Shown here: positions 54,775-64,000 of the stretch, piece by piece
How the letters are laid out: each line of letters opens with the position of its first letter
Numbering within the stretch: position 1 is the stretch's first letter
Source: Dyadobacter soli
GTDB lineage: Bacteria; Bacteroidota; Bacteroidia; Cytophagales; Spirosomataceae
Length of the DNA stretch: 64,000 nt
Assembly: GCF_900101885.1 (NCBI RefSeq)
Contig: NZ_FNAN01000001.1
Coordinates: 528,755 to 592,754 of the forward strand
Reading direction: 5' to 3'
The notes under the pieces: model-generated
Seen by the model: only the letters and a program-made list of their open reading frames with translations
Told to the model about the DNA's origin: nothing
The model's database searches: none
Program-made: the position numbers and the translations under genes

Positions 54775-57147
54775 TTATTTTTTCGCCGCTTTTTTGGCGG
54801 CCGGTTTTTTTGCCGCTGGTGCCTTGGTCGCCGCCGGCTTTTTCGCCCCGCGCCCGGCAGGTTTATCCGGCGTTTCCGCCGCCAGTTTCAATACTTGTTC
54901 GTATGTCAGCGAAGCGGGTTCGGTGCCTTTCGGGATTTTGACATTCTTTTTGCCAAATGCAATGTAGGGTCCGTACCGTCCATTCAACACCTTCGCTTCG
55001 GGATCTTCCGCGAACTCTTTAATGGTGCGGTTGCTGTCCTGCAAACGTTTTTCTTCGATAATTTCCACCAAACGGTCCTCGGTAACCGCCATCGGATCGT
55101 CCGTTTTGGCCAGCGAGTAATATTTGCCGTCGTGTTTCACGTAAGGACCGAATTTGCCGACATTCACGACCATATCCTTCTCTTCGAAGAAACCGACCTG
55201 GCGAGGCAGTTTGAAGAGTTCAAATGCTTCATCCAAAGTAATGTTTTCCATCAGCTGGCCTTTCTGCAAACTGGCGAAACGCGGTTTTTCTTCATCCTCC
55301 ACATCGCCGATCTGTACGTAAGGACCATATTTTCCGATCCTTACCGAAACTTTCTTCCCGGTGGCCGGATCTTCGCCCAAATCACGTGTAGTAAGGCTCT
55401 TGTCGATCGCTTCCTCACGGGCTTCGGCTACTTTCTTCTGGAACGGCGTGTAAAAGTCTTTGATCATCTGCTGCCAGCCGAGTTGACCTTCGGCAATGTG
55501 GTCAAAGTCTTTTTCGACGTTCGCCGTGAACGAGTAATCGACAATGTCCTGAAAATGGCTTACAAGAAAATCGTTGACCACCATCCCGGTGCTGGTAGGG
55601 AAAAGTTTCGCCTTTTCCGAACCGTATACTTCTTTATTGACCTTGCTTTTGATCTGTTCATTGGCAAGGGTGATTTCTTTGAATTCCCTTTCAAAACCCT
55701 GACGGTCTTCCTTTACGATATATTCCCGTTTCAGGATCGTCGAGATCGTAGGCGCGTAGGTTGACGGGCGCCCGATCCCCATTTCTTCCAGCTTCTTCAC
55801 CAAACTCGCCTCCGTATAGCGTGGCGGGTTACGGGTGAATCTTTCAGTCGCCTTCATATCCGCCAGTTTCAATATCTGACCGATATTCAGCGGGGGAAGC
55901 ATCCCCTTTTGTTCTTCATCTTCCTCGTCGCTCGATTCCAGGTACACTTTCAGGAACCCTTCGAATTTTATCACTTCGCCTTGCGCTACCAGCTCTTCGG
56001 AAGTGGTTGAAATACCAATGGTCGCCGTGGTACGCTCCAATTGCGCATCCGACATTTGCGATGCGATGGCGCGTTTCCAGATTAGTTCGTACAAGCGCTG
56101 CTCGTTGCGGTCGCTGCTGCCTACCAGCGTAGAGAAATCGGTAGGACGGATCGCTTCGTGCGCCTCTTGCGCCGACTCGGACTTGGTTTTGAATATACGG
56201 CGGTGATGGTACTCGTCGCCATACTCTTTAGTTATCTGCTGCTTTGACTTATCTAACGCTTCTTCCGACAGGTTTGTAGAGTCGGTACGCATATAGGAAA
56301 TCTTACCGGCTTCGTACAGGCGCTGCGCGACAGTCATCGTCTGCGCGACCGAAAAACTCAGTTTACGCGAGGCTTCCTGTTGTAATGTAGAAGTTGTAAA
56401 TGGCGGTGCAGGTGTTTTTTTAGCAGGTTTTACTTCAAGATTGCGGATCGAGAACTCGGCCCCGACACATTTTTCAAGAAACTGGTAGGCTTCCTGTTCG
56501 GTAGGGAAGTTTTTGGCCAGTTCCGCATTCAATACTTTACCGTTACCCAGATCGAAATGCGCAGTTACCTTGAAACTGCTTTTTGACCTGAACGCGTCGA
56601 TTTCGCGTTCGCGTTCTACTATTATGCGCACCGCTACCGATTGTACACGGCCGGCCGATAGGTTCGATTTACCGATCCGGATCTTTTTCCAGAGTACGGG
56701 TGAAAGTTCGTAACCCACGAGGCGGTCGAGAATACGGCGTGCCTGCTGGGCGTCTACCAGGGCTGTGTCAATGGTCCGCGGCTTTTCGATGGCATTGCGG
56801 AGCGCGGTTTTGGTAATCTCACGAAATACGATCCGCTTGGTATTGTCGGGAAGCCCCAAAGCTTCTTTCAAATGCCAGGAAATAGCTTCTCCCTCGCGGT
56901 CATCATCGGTCGCGAGCCATACTTCCGCATCTTTTGCCAGTTTTTTGAGCTCTGAAATGACTTTGACTTTATCGGAGGAGATTTCGTAAGAGGGTTGGAA
57001 ACCATGCTCAACATCAACACCCATATCATGTTCCGGGAGGTCACGGACATGTCCGAAGCTGGACTTGACAGTGAAATCCTGCCCTAGGTAACTTTCAATG
57101 GTTTTGGCCTTCGCCGGTGACTCTACGATCACCAGATTTTTTGACAT
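54775..57147 (-). CDS. topA: DNA topoisomerase I
   Basis: This type IA topoisomerase relaxes negative supercoils. The 790-residue protein has the Toprim acids in ATDDDREGEAISWHL (about 80-93), the active-site Tyr285 in ISYMRTDST, SAGRVQSVAVR, and a C-terminal set of Topo_C repeats (KFGPYVKHDGKYYSL, RYGPYIAFGKKN). It ends with a Lys/Ala/Pro-rich histone-like tail and has no zinc fingers. I chose MSKNLVIVES (ATG at 57147); upstream frame to 57225 overlaps the promoter. Confidence 0.96.
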   Translation of the reverse strand: MSKNLVIVESPAKAKTIESYLGQDFTVKSSFGHVRDLPEHDMGVDVEHGFQPSYEISSDKVKVISELKKLAKDAEVWLATDDDREGEAISWHLKEALGLPDNTKRIVFREITKTALRNAIEKPRTIDTALVDAQQARRILDRLVGYELSPVLWKKIRIGKSNLSAGRVQSVAVRIIVEREREIDAFRSKSSFKVTAHFDLGNGKVLNAELAKNFPTEQEAYQFLEKCVGAEFSIRNLEVKPAKKTPAPPFTTSTLQQEASRKLSFSVAQTMTVAQRLYEAGKISYMRTDSTNLSEEALDKSKQQITKEYGDEYHHRRIFKTKSESAQEAHEAIRPTDFSTLVGSSDRNEQRLYELIWKRAIASQMSDAQLERTTATIGISTTSEELVAQGEVIKFEGFLKVYLESSDEEDEEQKGMLPPLNIGQILKLADMKATERFTRNPPRYTEASLVKKLEEMGIGRPSTYAPTISTILKREYIVKEDRQGFEREFKEITLANEQIKSKVNKEVYGSEKAKLFPTSTGMVVNDFLVSHFQDIVDYSFTANVEKDFDHIAEGQLGWQQMIKDFYTPFQKKVAEAREEAIDKSLTTRDLGEDPATGKKVSVRIGKYGPYVQIGDVEDEEKPRFASLQKGQLMENITLDEAFELFKLPRQVGFFEEKDMVVNVGKFGPYVKHDGKYYSLAKTDDPMAVTEDRLVEIIEEKRLQDSNRTIKEFAEDPEAKVLNGRYGPYIAFGKKNVKIPKGTEPASLTYEQVLKLAAETPDKPAGRGAKKPAATKAPAAKKPAAKKAAKK

Positions 57148-57476
57148 AACTTTCGATTTAAGGGACCTGGTAGCACTTTGAATGTCCAAATATAGGGCAC
57201 AATCCGAGAAAAAATCAAAGCACAAATAAAAGCTGACCGAAAAACGGAGTGTGCCGCAGAGCCTCCCGAAGGGGGTGTTTCAAATTATTTTCTCAATATA
57301 CAGGTTGTCAGAACAAAAAATTTTTTGTGGAGGTTATCTTAATGTACGATTAGAATATACTGGTTTTAAATAGTAGCGAAAATCGGTCGAAATGCCTCCG
57401 TATATTCTGTAATTTCGTAGTTTCGCCCGTTTATTGACAACAGATAATCCCAAGATAGTTGATTACTATTCCCATC
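57148..57476. other. Divergent topA-acnB intergenic region
   Basis: This gap of about 330 bases holds no gene. The topA-proximal part carries a good promoter (57187-57219). The acnB-proximal part is AT-rich, with only a weak TAATTTCG match to the -7 box at about 57411. There is a short AAAAAATTTTTT palindrome near 57318 but no convincing terminator or riboswitch. Confidence 0.6.
57187..57219 (-). promoter_or_regulatory. Promoter of topA (TTTG-N21-TATATTTG)
   Basis: On the minus strand TTTG (57219-57216) is followed after 21 bases by TATATTTG (57194-57187), an exact match to the Bacteroidota -7 box. The predicted transcript start is near 57180, about 33 bases before the chosen topA ATG, which supports that start. 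Confidence 0.6.
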
Positions 57477-60248
57477 ATGAATATTTATAAGGATTACATC
57501 CAGGAGATTGAAGAAAGAAAAACCCAGGGGCTTCACCCGAAGCCGATCGATGGTGCCGAACTGTTAGGAGAAATCATCGCGCAGATCAAAGATTCGGAAA
57601 ACGAATACCGCGAAGACTCTCTTAAATTTTTTATTTACAACACATTACCGGGAACCACGAGTGCCGCCGGCGTCAAAGCCAGGTTTTTGAAAGAGATCAT
57701 TCTGGGTGAATCCGTATTAGCGGAAATATCGCCTGCATTTGCGTTTGAATTGCTTTCGCACATGAAAGGCGGCCCTTCCATCAGCGTATTGCTTGACCTT
57801 GCATTGGGTGAGGACTCGGAGATCGCGAAGCAAGCTGCGGAGGTACTTAAAACACAGGTGTTCCTCTACGATGCCGATACCGACCGTCTCAAAGAGGCAT
57901 TCAAGGCGGGTAGTGAGATCGCCCGCGAAATCTTCGAAAGCTATGCGAAGGCGGAGTTCTTTACCAAACTTCCCGACGTTCCCGAAGAAATTCAGATCGT
58001 GACATTCATTGCCGGCGAGGGCGACATTTCAACCGACTTGCTTTCTCCGGGTAATCAGGCTCACTCGCGTTCCGACCGCGAGTTGCACGGCCAATGCATG
58101 ATCACTCCCAAAGCACAGCAGGAAATCAGGTTGTTGCAGGAAGAACATCCCGGCAAAAGCGTGATGCTGATCGCCGAAAGAGGTACGATGGGCGTAGGTT
58201 CATCCCGGATGTCGGGTGTGAACAACGTGGCGCTCTGGACTGGTAAGCAGGCGAGCCCATACGTTCCATTTGTGAATATTGCACCGATCGTTGGCGGTAC
58301 CAACGGCATTTCCCCGATTTTCCTTACAACCGTAGATGTTACGGGCGGTATCGGTATCGATTTGAAAAACTGGGTTAAGAAAACAGACGAGAATGGTAAT
58401 GTGGTCCGCAACGAAAACGGCGATCCGATCCTGGAAGAAGTTTACTCTGTTGCTACCGGCACTGTTCTTACTATTAATACAAAAACAAAGAAACTGTACA
58501 ACGGCGAGCAGGAGCTGATCGATATTTCGAAAGCGCTTACGCCTCAGAAAAAGGAATTTATCAGGGCCGGTGGATCATACGCGATTGTTTTTGGTAAAAA
58601 AATCCAGACAGTAGCGGCGAAGACCCTGGGCATTGAAGCTACACCTGTATTTGCCCCTTCAAAAGAGATTTCCAATGAAGGACAAGGTCTTACGGCGGTT
58701 GAAAAAATCTTCAACAGAAATGCAGTCGGTACCACGCCGGGCAAAGTGTTGCACGCCGGTTCGGATGTTCGTGTAGAAGTCAACATCGTCGGCTCGCAGG
58801 ATACGACGGGCTTGATGACCGCGCAGGAACTGGAATCTATGGCTGCTACGGTAATTTCGCCGATCGTGGATGGAGCGTACCAGTCGGGTTGCCACACGGC
58901 ATCGGTTTGGGACAAAAAGGCGCAGGCCAACATTCCGAAACTGATGAAGTTCATGAACGATTTCGGTCTGATCACGGCACGCGACCCGAAAGGGGAGTAC
59001 CATTCGATGACTGACGTAATCCACAAAGTACTGAACGACATTACCATCGACGAATGGGCGATCATCATCGGTGGCGATTCGCATACCCGTATGTCGAAAG
59101 GTGTCGCATTCGGTGCCGACTCGGGAACCGTTGCTTTGGCATTGGCTACCGGTGAAGCATCCATGCCGATCCCTGAATCAGTGAAGGTGACTTTCAAAGG
59201 CGACATGAAGGACCATATGGACTTCCGTGACGTGGTTCACGCTACACAGGCGCAAATGCTGCAACAGTTTGGCGGAGAAAACGTATTCCAGGGCCGCATT
59301 ATCGAGGTTCACATCGGAACGCTTCCTGCCGACCAGGCATTTACATTCACCGACTGGACCGCGGAAATGAAAGCGAAGGCGTCCATCAATATCTCCGAGG
59401 ACGATACGCTGATCGAGTCACTGGAAATTGCGAAAAACCGCATCCAGATCATGATCGACAAGGGCATGGATAATCACAAACAGGTTCTCCAAGGCTTGAT
59501 CAATAAGGCAGATAAGCGCATTACGGAGATCAAATCGGGTGAAAAACCTGCATTGACGCCGGATGCGAATGCGAAATATTACGCCGAAGTGGTGATCGAC
59601 CTCGACGCGATCGTGGAGCCGATGATCGCCGACCCGGATGTGAATAACAAGGACGTTTCCAAAAGATATACCCACGATACGATCCGCCCGATCTCTTTCT
59701 ACGGCGACGATAAGAAAGTAGACCTCGGCTTCGTAGGTTCCTGCATGGTTCATAAAGGTGACTTGAAAATTGTTTCCCAAATGCTTAAAAATTTGGAAGA
59801 ACAACAAGGTAAAGTCGAGTTCCACGCGCCGCTCGTGGTGGCAGCACCTACCTATAATATCATCGAGGAGCTGAAAAGCGAAGGCGACTGGGATGTATTG
59901 CAGAAATACTCCGGTTTCGAATTCGACGATAATGCCCCGAAAGTAGCGGCACGTACGGAATACGAAAACATGATGTATCTCGAACGTCCGGGCTGTAACC
60001 TTTGCATGGGTAACCAGGAAAAAGCGGCCAAAGGCGACACGGTACTGGCCACTTCGACGCGTCTTTTCCAGGGACGGGTTGTGGAAGATTCGGAACGTAA
60101 AAAAGGAGAGTCGCTGCTGGCTTCCACACCGGTGGTAGTGCTGTCGGCAATCCTCGGACGCATTCCTAATGTGGAGGAATACAAAGCGGCTGTGGTAGGT
60201 ATCGACCTAACCAAGTTCGCGCCGCCGACCAAGGCATTGACCAGATAG
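57477..60248 (+). CDS. acnB: Aconitate hydratase B (AcnB type)
   Basis: This 923-residue protein isomerises citrate to isocitrate and may also hydrate 2-methyl-cis-aconitate. The layout is that of AcnB: an N-terminal HEAT-like domain (about 1-160), then the swivel domain with [20 protein letters not shown], then the three-domain core. The iron-sulfur ligands are Cys756 ([10 protein letters not shown]), Cys840 and Cys843 ([11 protein letters not shown]). The start is [10 protein letters not shown] (ATG at 57477); the TTG at 57459 is less likely. A second, different aconitase gene follows 56 bases later. Confidence 0.95.
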   Translation: MNIYKDYIQEIEERKTQGLHPKPIDGAELLGEIIAQIKDSENEYREDSLKFFIYNTLPGTTSAAGVKARFLKEIILGESVLAEISPAFAFELLSHMKGGPSISVLLDLALGEDSEIAKQAAEVLKTQVFLYDADTDRLKEAFKAGSEIAREIFESYAKAEFFTKLPDVPEEIQIVTFIAGEGDISTDLLSPGNQAHSRSDRELHGQCMITPKAQQEIRLLQEEHPGKSVMLIAERGTMGVGSSRMSGVNNVALWTGKQASPYVPFVNIAPIVGGTNGISPIFLTTVDVTGGIGIDLKNWVKKTDENGNVVRNENGDPILEEVYSVATGTVLTINTKTKKLYNGEQELIDISKALTPQKKEFIRAGGSYAIVFGKKIQTVAAKTLGIEATPVFAPSKEISNEGQGLTAVEKIFNRNAVGTTPGKVLHAGSDVRVEVNIVGSQDTTGLMTAQELESMAATVISPIVDGAYQSGCHTASVWDKKAQANIPKLMKFMNDFGLITARDPKGEYHSMTDVIHKVLNDITIDEWAIIIGGDSHTRMSKGVAFGADSGTVALALATGEASMPIPESVKVTFKGDMKDHMDFRDVVHATQAQMLQQFGGENVFQGRIIEVHIGTLPADQAFTFTDWTAEMKAKASINISEDDTLIESLEIAKNRIQIMIDKGMDNHKQVLQGLINKADKRITEIKSGEKPALTPDANAKYYAEVVIDLDAIVEPMIADPDVNNKDVSKRYTHDTIRPISFYGDDKKVDLGFVGSCMVHKGDLKIVSQMLKNLEEQQGKVEFHAPLVVAAPTYNIIEELKSEGDWDVLQKYSGFEFDDNAPKVAARTEYENMMYLERPGCNLCMGNQEKAAKGDTVLATSTRLFQGRVVEDSERKKGESLLASTPVVVLSAILGRIPNVEEYKAAVVGIDLTKFAPPTKALTR

Positions 60249-60304
60249 TTACTGATGGTATAATTGTTGATAAGTGTGAATGTATAAGCATTAATTTAAT
60301 TACT

Positions 60305-62572
60305 ATGGCATTTGACTTAGATATGATCAAGGGCGTTTATGCCCGCATGGAAGCAAGAATAGAAGCCGCTCGTAAGATTGTAGGGCGGCCTTTGACCCTG
60401 GCAGAGAAAATTTTATACTCCCACTTATGGGAAGGCACCGCCACGCAGGCTTACGAGCGGGGTAAATCGTACGTCGATTTCGCACCCGACCGCGTAGCTA
60501 TGCAGGACGCAACCGCGCAAATGGCGCTTTTGCAGTTCATGCAGGCAGGCCGTCCCAAAGTAGCTGTTCCTTCTACGGTTCACTGCGATCACCTGATCCA
60601 GGCCGAAGTGGGCGCTGTGCAGGATTTGAAAAATGCCGTAGATAAAAATAAAGAGGTATACGATTTCCTTTCTTCCGTTTCTAATAAATACGGAATCGGT
60701 TTCTGGCGCGCAGGTGCCGGTATCATTCACCAGGTAGTGCTCGAAAACTATGCATTTCCGGGTGGTATGATGATCGGAACCGACTCCCATACGCCTAATG
60801 CGGGCGGATTGGGCATGATCGCGATCGGTGTTGGTGGTGCGGATGCGTCGGACGTGATGTCGGGCCTTGCGTGGGAATTGAAAATGCCACGACTGATCGG
60901 TGTGAAACTGACCGGTAAAATGAGCGGATGGACAGCTGCGAAAGACGTGATCCTCTGGGTTGCGGGCCAGCTTACGGTGAAAGGTGGTACCGGGTATGTT
61001 GTGGAATATTTTGGCGAAGGTGCTGAAAGCCTTTCCGCAACCGGTAAAGGCACGATCTGTAATATGGGTGCCGAAATCGGTGCGACCACCTCGATTTTTG
61101 CTTACGATGAAAAAAGTGCAGCATACCTGAGAGCGACGGACCGTGCGGATGTAGCCGATGCGGCGGATCAGATCAAAGGACATCTTCGTGCCGATGACGA
61201 GGTTTACGCAGATCCTGCAACTTACTACGACCAATTGCTTGAACTCGATCTTTCGACACTCGAACCGCATATCAACGGACCATTCACGCCGGACCTGGCA
61301 TGGCCGCTTTCCAAATTCGCTACGGCGGTGAAAGAAAACGGATGGCCGGAAGTGCTTTCGGTAGGGCTGATCGGCTCTTGTACTAACTCTTCTTACGAGG
61401 ACGTTAGCCGGGCGGCTTCTTTGGCTAAACAGGCTATTGACAAGAAATTGCAGGTTACCTCGGAATATACCATTACACCAGGCTCTGAGCAGGTGCGGTA
61501 TACAGTAGAGCGTGACGGCTTCCTGGATACTTTCGAGCAAATCGGCGGGGTAGTGCTGGCGAATGCCTGTGGACCTTGTATCGGTCAATGGGCACGTCAC
61601 GGGGCTGAAAAGGGTGAAAAGAATTCCATTATTACCTCATTCAACCGTAACTTCTCGAAACGCGCCGATGGTAACCCGAATACGCACTCATTCGTTGCTT
61701 CTCCCGAGATCGTAACCGCCATGGCCATCGCCGGCCGCCTGACTTTCGACCCGAGGGTTGACAAGCTGGTGAATACCGACGGCGTGGAAGTACTGCTCGA
61801 TGAGCCGACCGGCCTCGAATTGCCGACCAGAGGATTCGCCGTAGAAGATGCTGGTTACCAGGCTCCTGCCGAGGACGGAAGTAATGTTCAGGTTTTGGTA
61901 AGCCCCACTTCCGACCGTCTGCAACTCCTCGAACCATTCGCGGAATGGGAAGGCACAGACCTGAAAGGTTTGAAGCTGCTCATTAAAGCAAAGGGCAAGT
62001 GTACAACCGACCACATTTCAATGGCCGGCCCGTGGCTGAAATACCGCGGACACCTCGACAATATCTCGAACAACATGCTGATCGGTGCGGTTAACTTTTA
62101 TAATGAGAAGACCAACACCATCAAAAACCAGCTGAACAACCAATATGCCGAAGTACCAGCCGTTCAACGCGACTACAAAGCGCACGGAATCGGTACCATC
62201 GTGGTAGGCGACGAAAACTACGGAGAAGGTTCATCCCGCGAACACGCTGCCATGGAGCCACGCTTCCTGGGTGTACGTGCGATCCTGACCAAATCATTCG
62301 CCCGTATCCACGAAACCAACCTGAAAAAGCAAGGTATGCTGGCGCTGACATTCGTTAACACCGCCGATTACGACAAGATCCAGGAAGACGACACTATCGA
62401 CATCCTTGGTCTGGAAACATTTGCAGAAGGCCGGCCTCTGACGATTGTGTTGCACCACAACGACGGTACCAACGAGGAATTCCCTGTAAACCACACCTAC
62501 AATGCCCAGCAGATCGAATGGTTCAAAGCAGGTTCTGCATTGAACATCATCCGCAAGTCGGTAGGGGCATAG
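60305..62572 (+). CDS. acnA: Aconitate hydratase, mitochondrial type
   Basis: This 755-residue aconitase has the core order of mitochondrial ACO2. The swivel domain is C-terminal ([21 protein letters not shown]). The iron-sulfur ligands are Cys359 ([10 protein letters not shown]), Cys422 and Cys425 (ACGPCIGQW). HCDHLIQ and [14 protein letters not shown] lie near the N-terminus. It belongs to a different subfamily from the acnB product and is probably cotranscribed with it. The two may be used under different iron or oxidative conditions, as in E. coli. Confidence 0.95.
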   Translation: MAFDLDMIKGVYARMEARIEAARKIVGRPLTLAEKILYSHLWEGTATQAYERGKSYVDFAPDRVAMQDATAQMALLQFMQAGRPKVAVPSTVHCDHLIQAEVGAVQDLKNAVDKNKEVYDFLSSVSNKYGIGFWRAGAGIIHQVVLENYAFPGGMMIGTDSHTPNAGGLGMIAIGVGGADASDVMSGLAWELKMPRLIGVKLTGKMSGWTAAKDVILWVAGQLTVKGGTGYVVEYFGEGAESLSATGKGTICNMGAEIGATTSIFAYDEKSAAYLRATDRADVADAADQIKGHLRADDEVYADPATYYDQLLELDLSTLEPHINGPFTPDLAWPLSKFATAVKENGWPEVLSVGLIGSCTNSSYEDVSRAASLAKQAIDKKLQVTSEYTITPGSEQVRYTVERDGFLDTFEQIGGVVLANACGPCIGQWARHGAEKGEKNSIITSFNRNFSKRADGNPNTHSFVASPEIVTAMAIAGRLTFDPRVDKLVNTDGVEVLLDEPTGLELPTRGFAVEDAGYQAPAEDGSNVQVLVSPTSDRLQLLEPFAEWEGTDLKGLKLLIKAKGKCTTDHISMAGPWLKYRGHLDNISNNMLIGAVNFYNEKTNTIKNQLNNQYAEVPAVQRDYKAHGIGTIVVGDENYGEGSSREHAAMEPRFLGVRAILTKSFARIHETNLKKQGMLALTFVNTADYDKIQEDDTIDILGLETFAEGRPLTIVLHHNDGTNEEFPVNHTYNAQQIEWFKAGSALNIIRKSVGA

Positions 62573-62597
62573 GCGGTATATAATTTTATAAGTAATG

Positions 62598-62627
62598 ATG
62601 GCTCCTGATAATCGGGAGCCATTTTTT
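62598..62627 (+). terminator. Terminator after acnA
   Basis: An 8-bp perfect stem ATGGCTCC/GGAGCCAT has a 9-base loop and is followed by a T-run on the plus strand, 26 bases after the acnA stop. Confidence 0.88.
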
Positions 62628-62639
62628 GTGTTGGGCGTT

Positions 62640-63649
62640 TTGAAGAATGGTGTTTTTAAATTCCAATGGTTTTACGAATTCGCCGACCCGGAGGGATAGG
62701 TTGGCTGTGCCGGGTTTTGTGATTTCGGTCGCTCGTAGGGAATGCGTTTTGTTTGACCGCTTTATGATTCCGTCGGCGTGGAAGAATGCGTTTTTTGGCG
62801 GCTCCGTGATCCCGTTGGCCCCAAGGAAATTTGTTTTGCGACCGCTTTCACGATTCCGTAGGCCCGGAGGGCCATCCTGTTTCTAGAAAACCAGACCCTC
62901 CGCTTTTGCTGGCCCAGCGGGGCCTCCTGTTTGTAGCTACGTGGATACGCCATGGTTCGCCGGCCACCTGCATTTTGTTGTTACATGCCTGACGGCATTT
63001 TAATCGTGCGATGAATGCCGCTTTTGCTACCAATGTTACATGCCTGACGGCATTTTAGTCGTGCGATGAATGCGTTTTTGCTACCAATGTTGCATGCCTG
63101 ACGGCATTTTAATCGTGCGATGAATGTGTCGTTTTGCTACCAACGTTACGTGCCTGACGGCACTTGAATGGAATTATGAGAGACGCAACCTTGCAAGGCA
63201 ACGACCAATCGCGTTAGCGATGTAACCTTGGTAGTAAAATCAGTGATTCAGTTTTGGGCAAATGCCGTAAGGCATGTAACAACAACGCCTACCCGTGAAT
63301 ACAGGAGGCCCCGCCGGGGCCGGCCAATACGGAGAAATCCGGGTAGCTATAAACAGGTAGCTCCTCCGGAGCGGGAGTTTGCTTACTTAATAAGCGGCTG
63401 TTTGCGTTCGCTTGATTTTAATGTGTCGGTGAATGGGCAATTTTGGCACCAAGATTGTGTGCCTGGCGGTACTTGAATGTGGAATGAACGCGGGAGACGC
63501 ACCTTTACAGCGCAACGACTAATCAAGTTAGCGATGCAACCTTGGTAGTAAATCAGGGATTCAATTTAGGGGCAAATGCCGTCAGGTATTTGATAACAAT
63601 GCAGCCGACTAGCGAAAGTAGAAAGCCCCAGTGGGGCCTAATGTTTATA
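62640..63649. repeat. Gene-free island of tandem and palindromic repeats
   Basis: No coding region here looks real. 62640-62900 has degenerate repeats of ACCGCTTT.ATGATTCCGT type and GC-rich palindromes. 62981-63145 has three tandem copies of a 54-56 bp unit that includes TGCCTGACGGCATTTTA and TTTTGCTACCAA. A block of about 200 bases at 63123-63323 (AACGACCAATCGCGTTAGCGA, CCTTGGTAGTAAA, AAATGCCGTAAGGCAT) recurs with about 80% identity at 63423-63640. Each block ends in a palindrome (GGCCCCGCCGGGGCC or GGCCCCACTGGGGCC). GCTCCTCCGGAGC at about 63360 is another. Confidence 0.8.
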
Positions 63650-64000
63650 TGTCTCGTCCTGGAAAAAGTTTACAGTTTAGTTAATAAATCCTGACATAAG
63701 TTTACAATCGTTTGCTAATCCTAAAACTGGTTTACAGGTGCTGTTTTTTTAGAATAATAGCTTTTCCATAATTTAGTTGTTTTTAGTGGTTGTTGATGGA
63801 CTTGGTTTGGCGTCAGGTTCCCAATGCTCATATGCGGCCTTTCATTGTTATACAGATCCACTGCGGTTCTCAGGAATTCCCTGACATCCTGATTTTTAAG
63901 GCGGTAAGTATCTAAATATTCATCCTTGATAATCCCGTTGACCCTCTCGGCGATTGCATTTTCCAGTGGGTCGCCGTTTTCGGTCATGCTGATTCCAAAG
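63650..64000 (-). mobile_element. 3' part of an IS3-family insertion sequence
   Basis: The transposase reading frame runs off the right edge. Between its stop codon and about 63650 are three AGTTTACA-like motifs (near 63667, 63699 and 63730), typical of transposase-binding sites at an IS end. The likely terminus begins TGTCTCGTCCTGG at about 63650, next to the repeat island. The exact end needs the other IS end, which is not in the window. Confidence 0.65.
63721..64000 (-). CDS. IS3-family transposase, C-terminal part (partial)
   Basis: The frame is open from the right edge to the TAG at 63721. The visible 92 residues include ISMTENGDPLENAIAERVNG, with the catalytic Glu of the DDE triad in AER, then IIKDEYL and DLYNNERPHMSIGNLTPNQV, the standard C-terminus of IS3 OrfB integrase-type transposases. 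The N-terminal part and OrfA are outside the window, so I cannot say whether the element is intact. Confidence 0.9.
   Translation of the reverse strand, partial: FGISMTENGDPLENAIAERVNGIIKDEYLDTYRLKNQDVREFLRTAVDLYNNERPHMSIGNLTPNQVHQQPLKTTKLWKSYYSKKTAPVNQF

Noticed and set aside
60425..61600. Open frame of 391 codons antisense to acnA
   Set aside because: It lies entirely within a clear aconitase gene, has no family features, and has the composition of a shadow frame.
62981..63145. Regularly repeated 54-56 bp units that might suggest a CRISPR array
   Set aside because: The copies are contiguous and similar over their whole length, with no unique spacers between short repeats, and no cas gene is near.
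62647..63476. Short open frames in the repeat island
   Set aside because: They span palindromes and tandem units, have no start signal, and look like no protein family.

Overview
The window comes from a Bacteroidota chromosome, most likely a Cytophagales member close to Dyadobacter or Spirosoma. That placement is an inference from gene content and style: a DUF3098 gene between ftsX and uppP, menaquinone genes, an EtfAB pair, a TopA without zinc fingers but with a Lys/Ala tail, many secreted carbohydrate-active proteins, weak Shine-Dalgarno sequences, and repeated matches to the Bacteroidota -7 promoter box TAnnTTTG. I see no tRNA, rRNA, CRISPR array or replication origin.

Layout. 1-3040: partial secreted GH95 fucosidase, a GNAT acetyltransferase and a small histone-tail-like protein. 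3036-7467 (minus): a four-gene unit encoding an ABC ATPase, a permease fused to a binding domain, EgtB and EgtD. It joins ergothioneine-type synthesis to a betaine-family importer, and the binding domain looks circularly permuted. 7584-13643 (minus): a flavin disulfide oxidoreductase, then ftsX-DUF3098-uppP-truB-ribF, with a repeat array between uppP and truB, and a DUF151 nuclease. 13935-15684: etfBA. 15779-20243: a TPR protein, an unknown small protein, a Gfo/Idh dehydrogenase, a CE7-type acetyl esterase and the pseudouridine synthase RluF.

20353-27563 (minus) is the most interesting block. It is a compact five-gene operon: SWIM zinc finger, DUF5691, MoxR AAA+ ATPase, DUF5682 and VWA protein. 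The genes overlap or sit within 10 bases of one another. DUF5682 carries two GX2H motifs and a Glu arranged like those of TraB/TIKI-type proteins. To my knowledge the system has no assigned function.

27703-34546: a DUF5009 membrane acyltransferase, a TIM-barrel sugar isomerase, pgi, vanZ and a large secreted esterase. 34652-41141 (minus): a stress-type glucose dehydrogenase pair, dnaK, a phosphocholine-type phospholipase C and a DUF937 protein. 41235-44622: thrS-infC-rpmI-rplT with an internal terminator and promoter. 44683-54738: TPR lipoprotein, rRNA-type methyltransferase, EVE protein, menB/menE, an XRE regulator with a degenerate S24-like domain, folD and a zinc-less class III sirtuin. 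54775-62572: topA, and two different aconitases in tandem (acnB, acnA). 62573-64000: a gene-free island of palindromic and tandem repeats next to a partial IS3-family element.

A GC-rich repeat family (core GACCGCCGA) occurs three times. Each time it lies at or directly after the stop codon of a minus-strand gene: uppP, the unknown gene ending at 46894, and folD.
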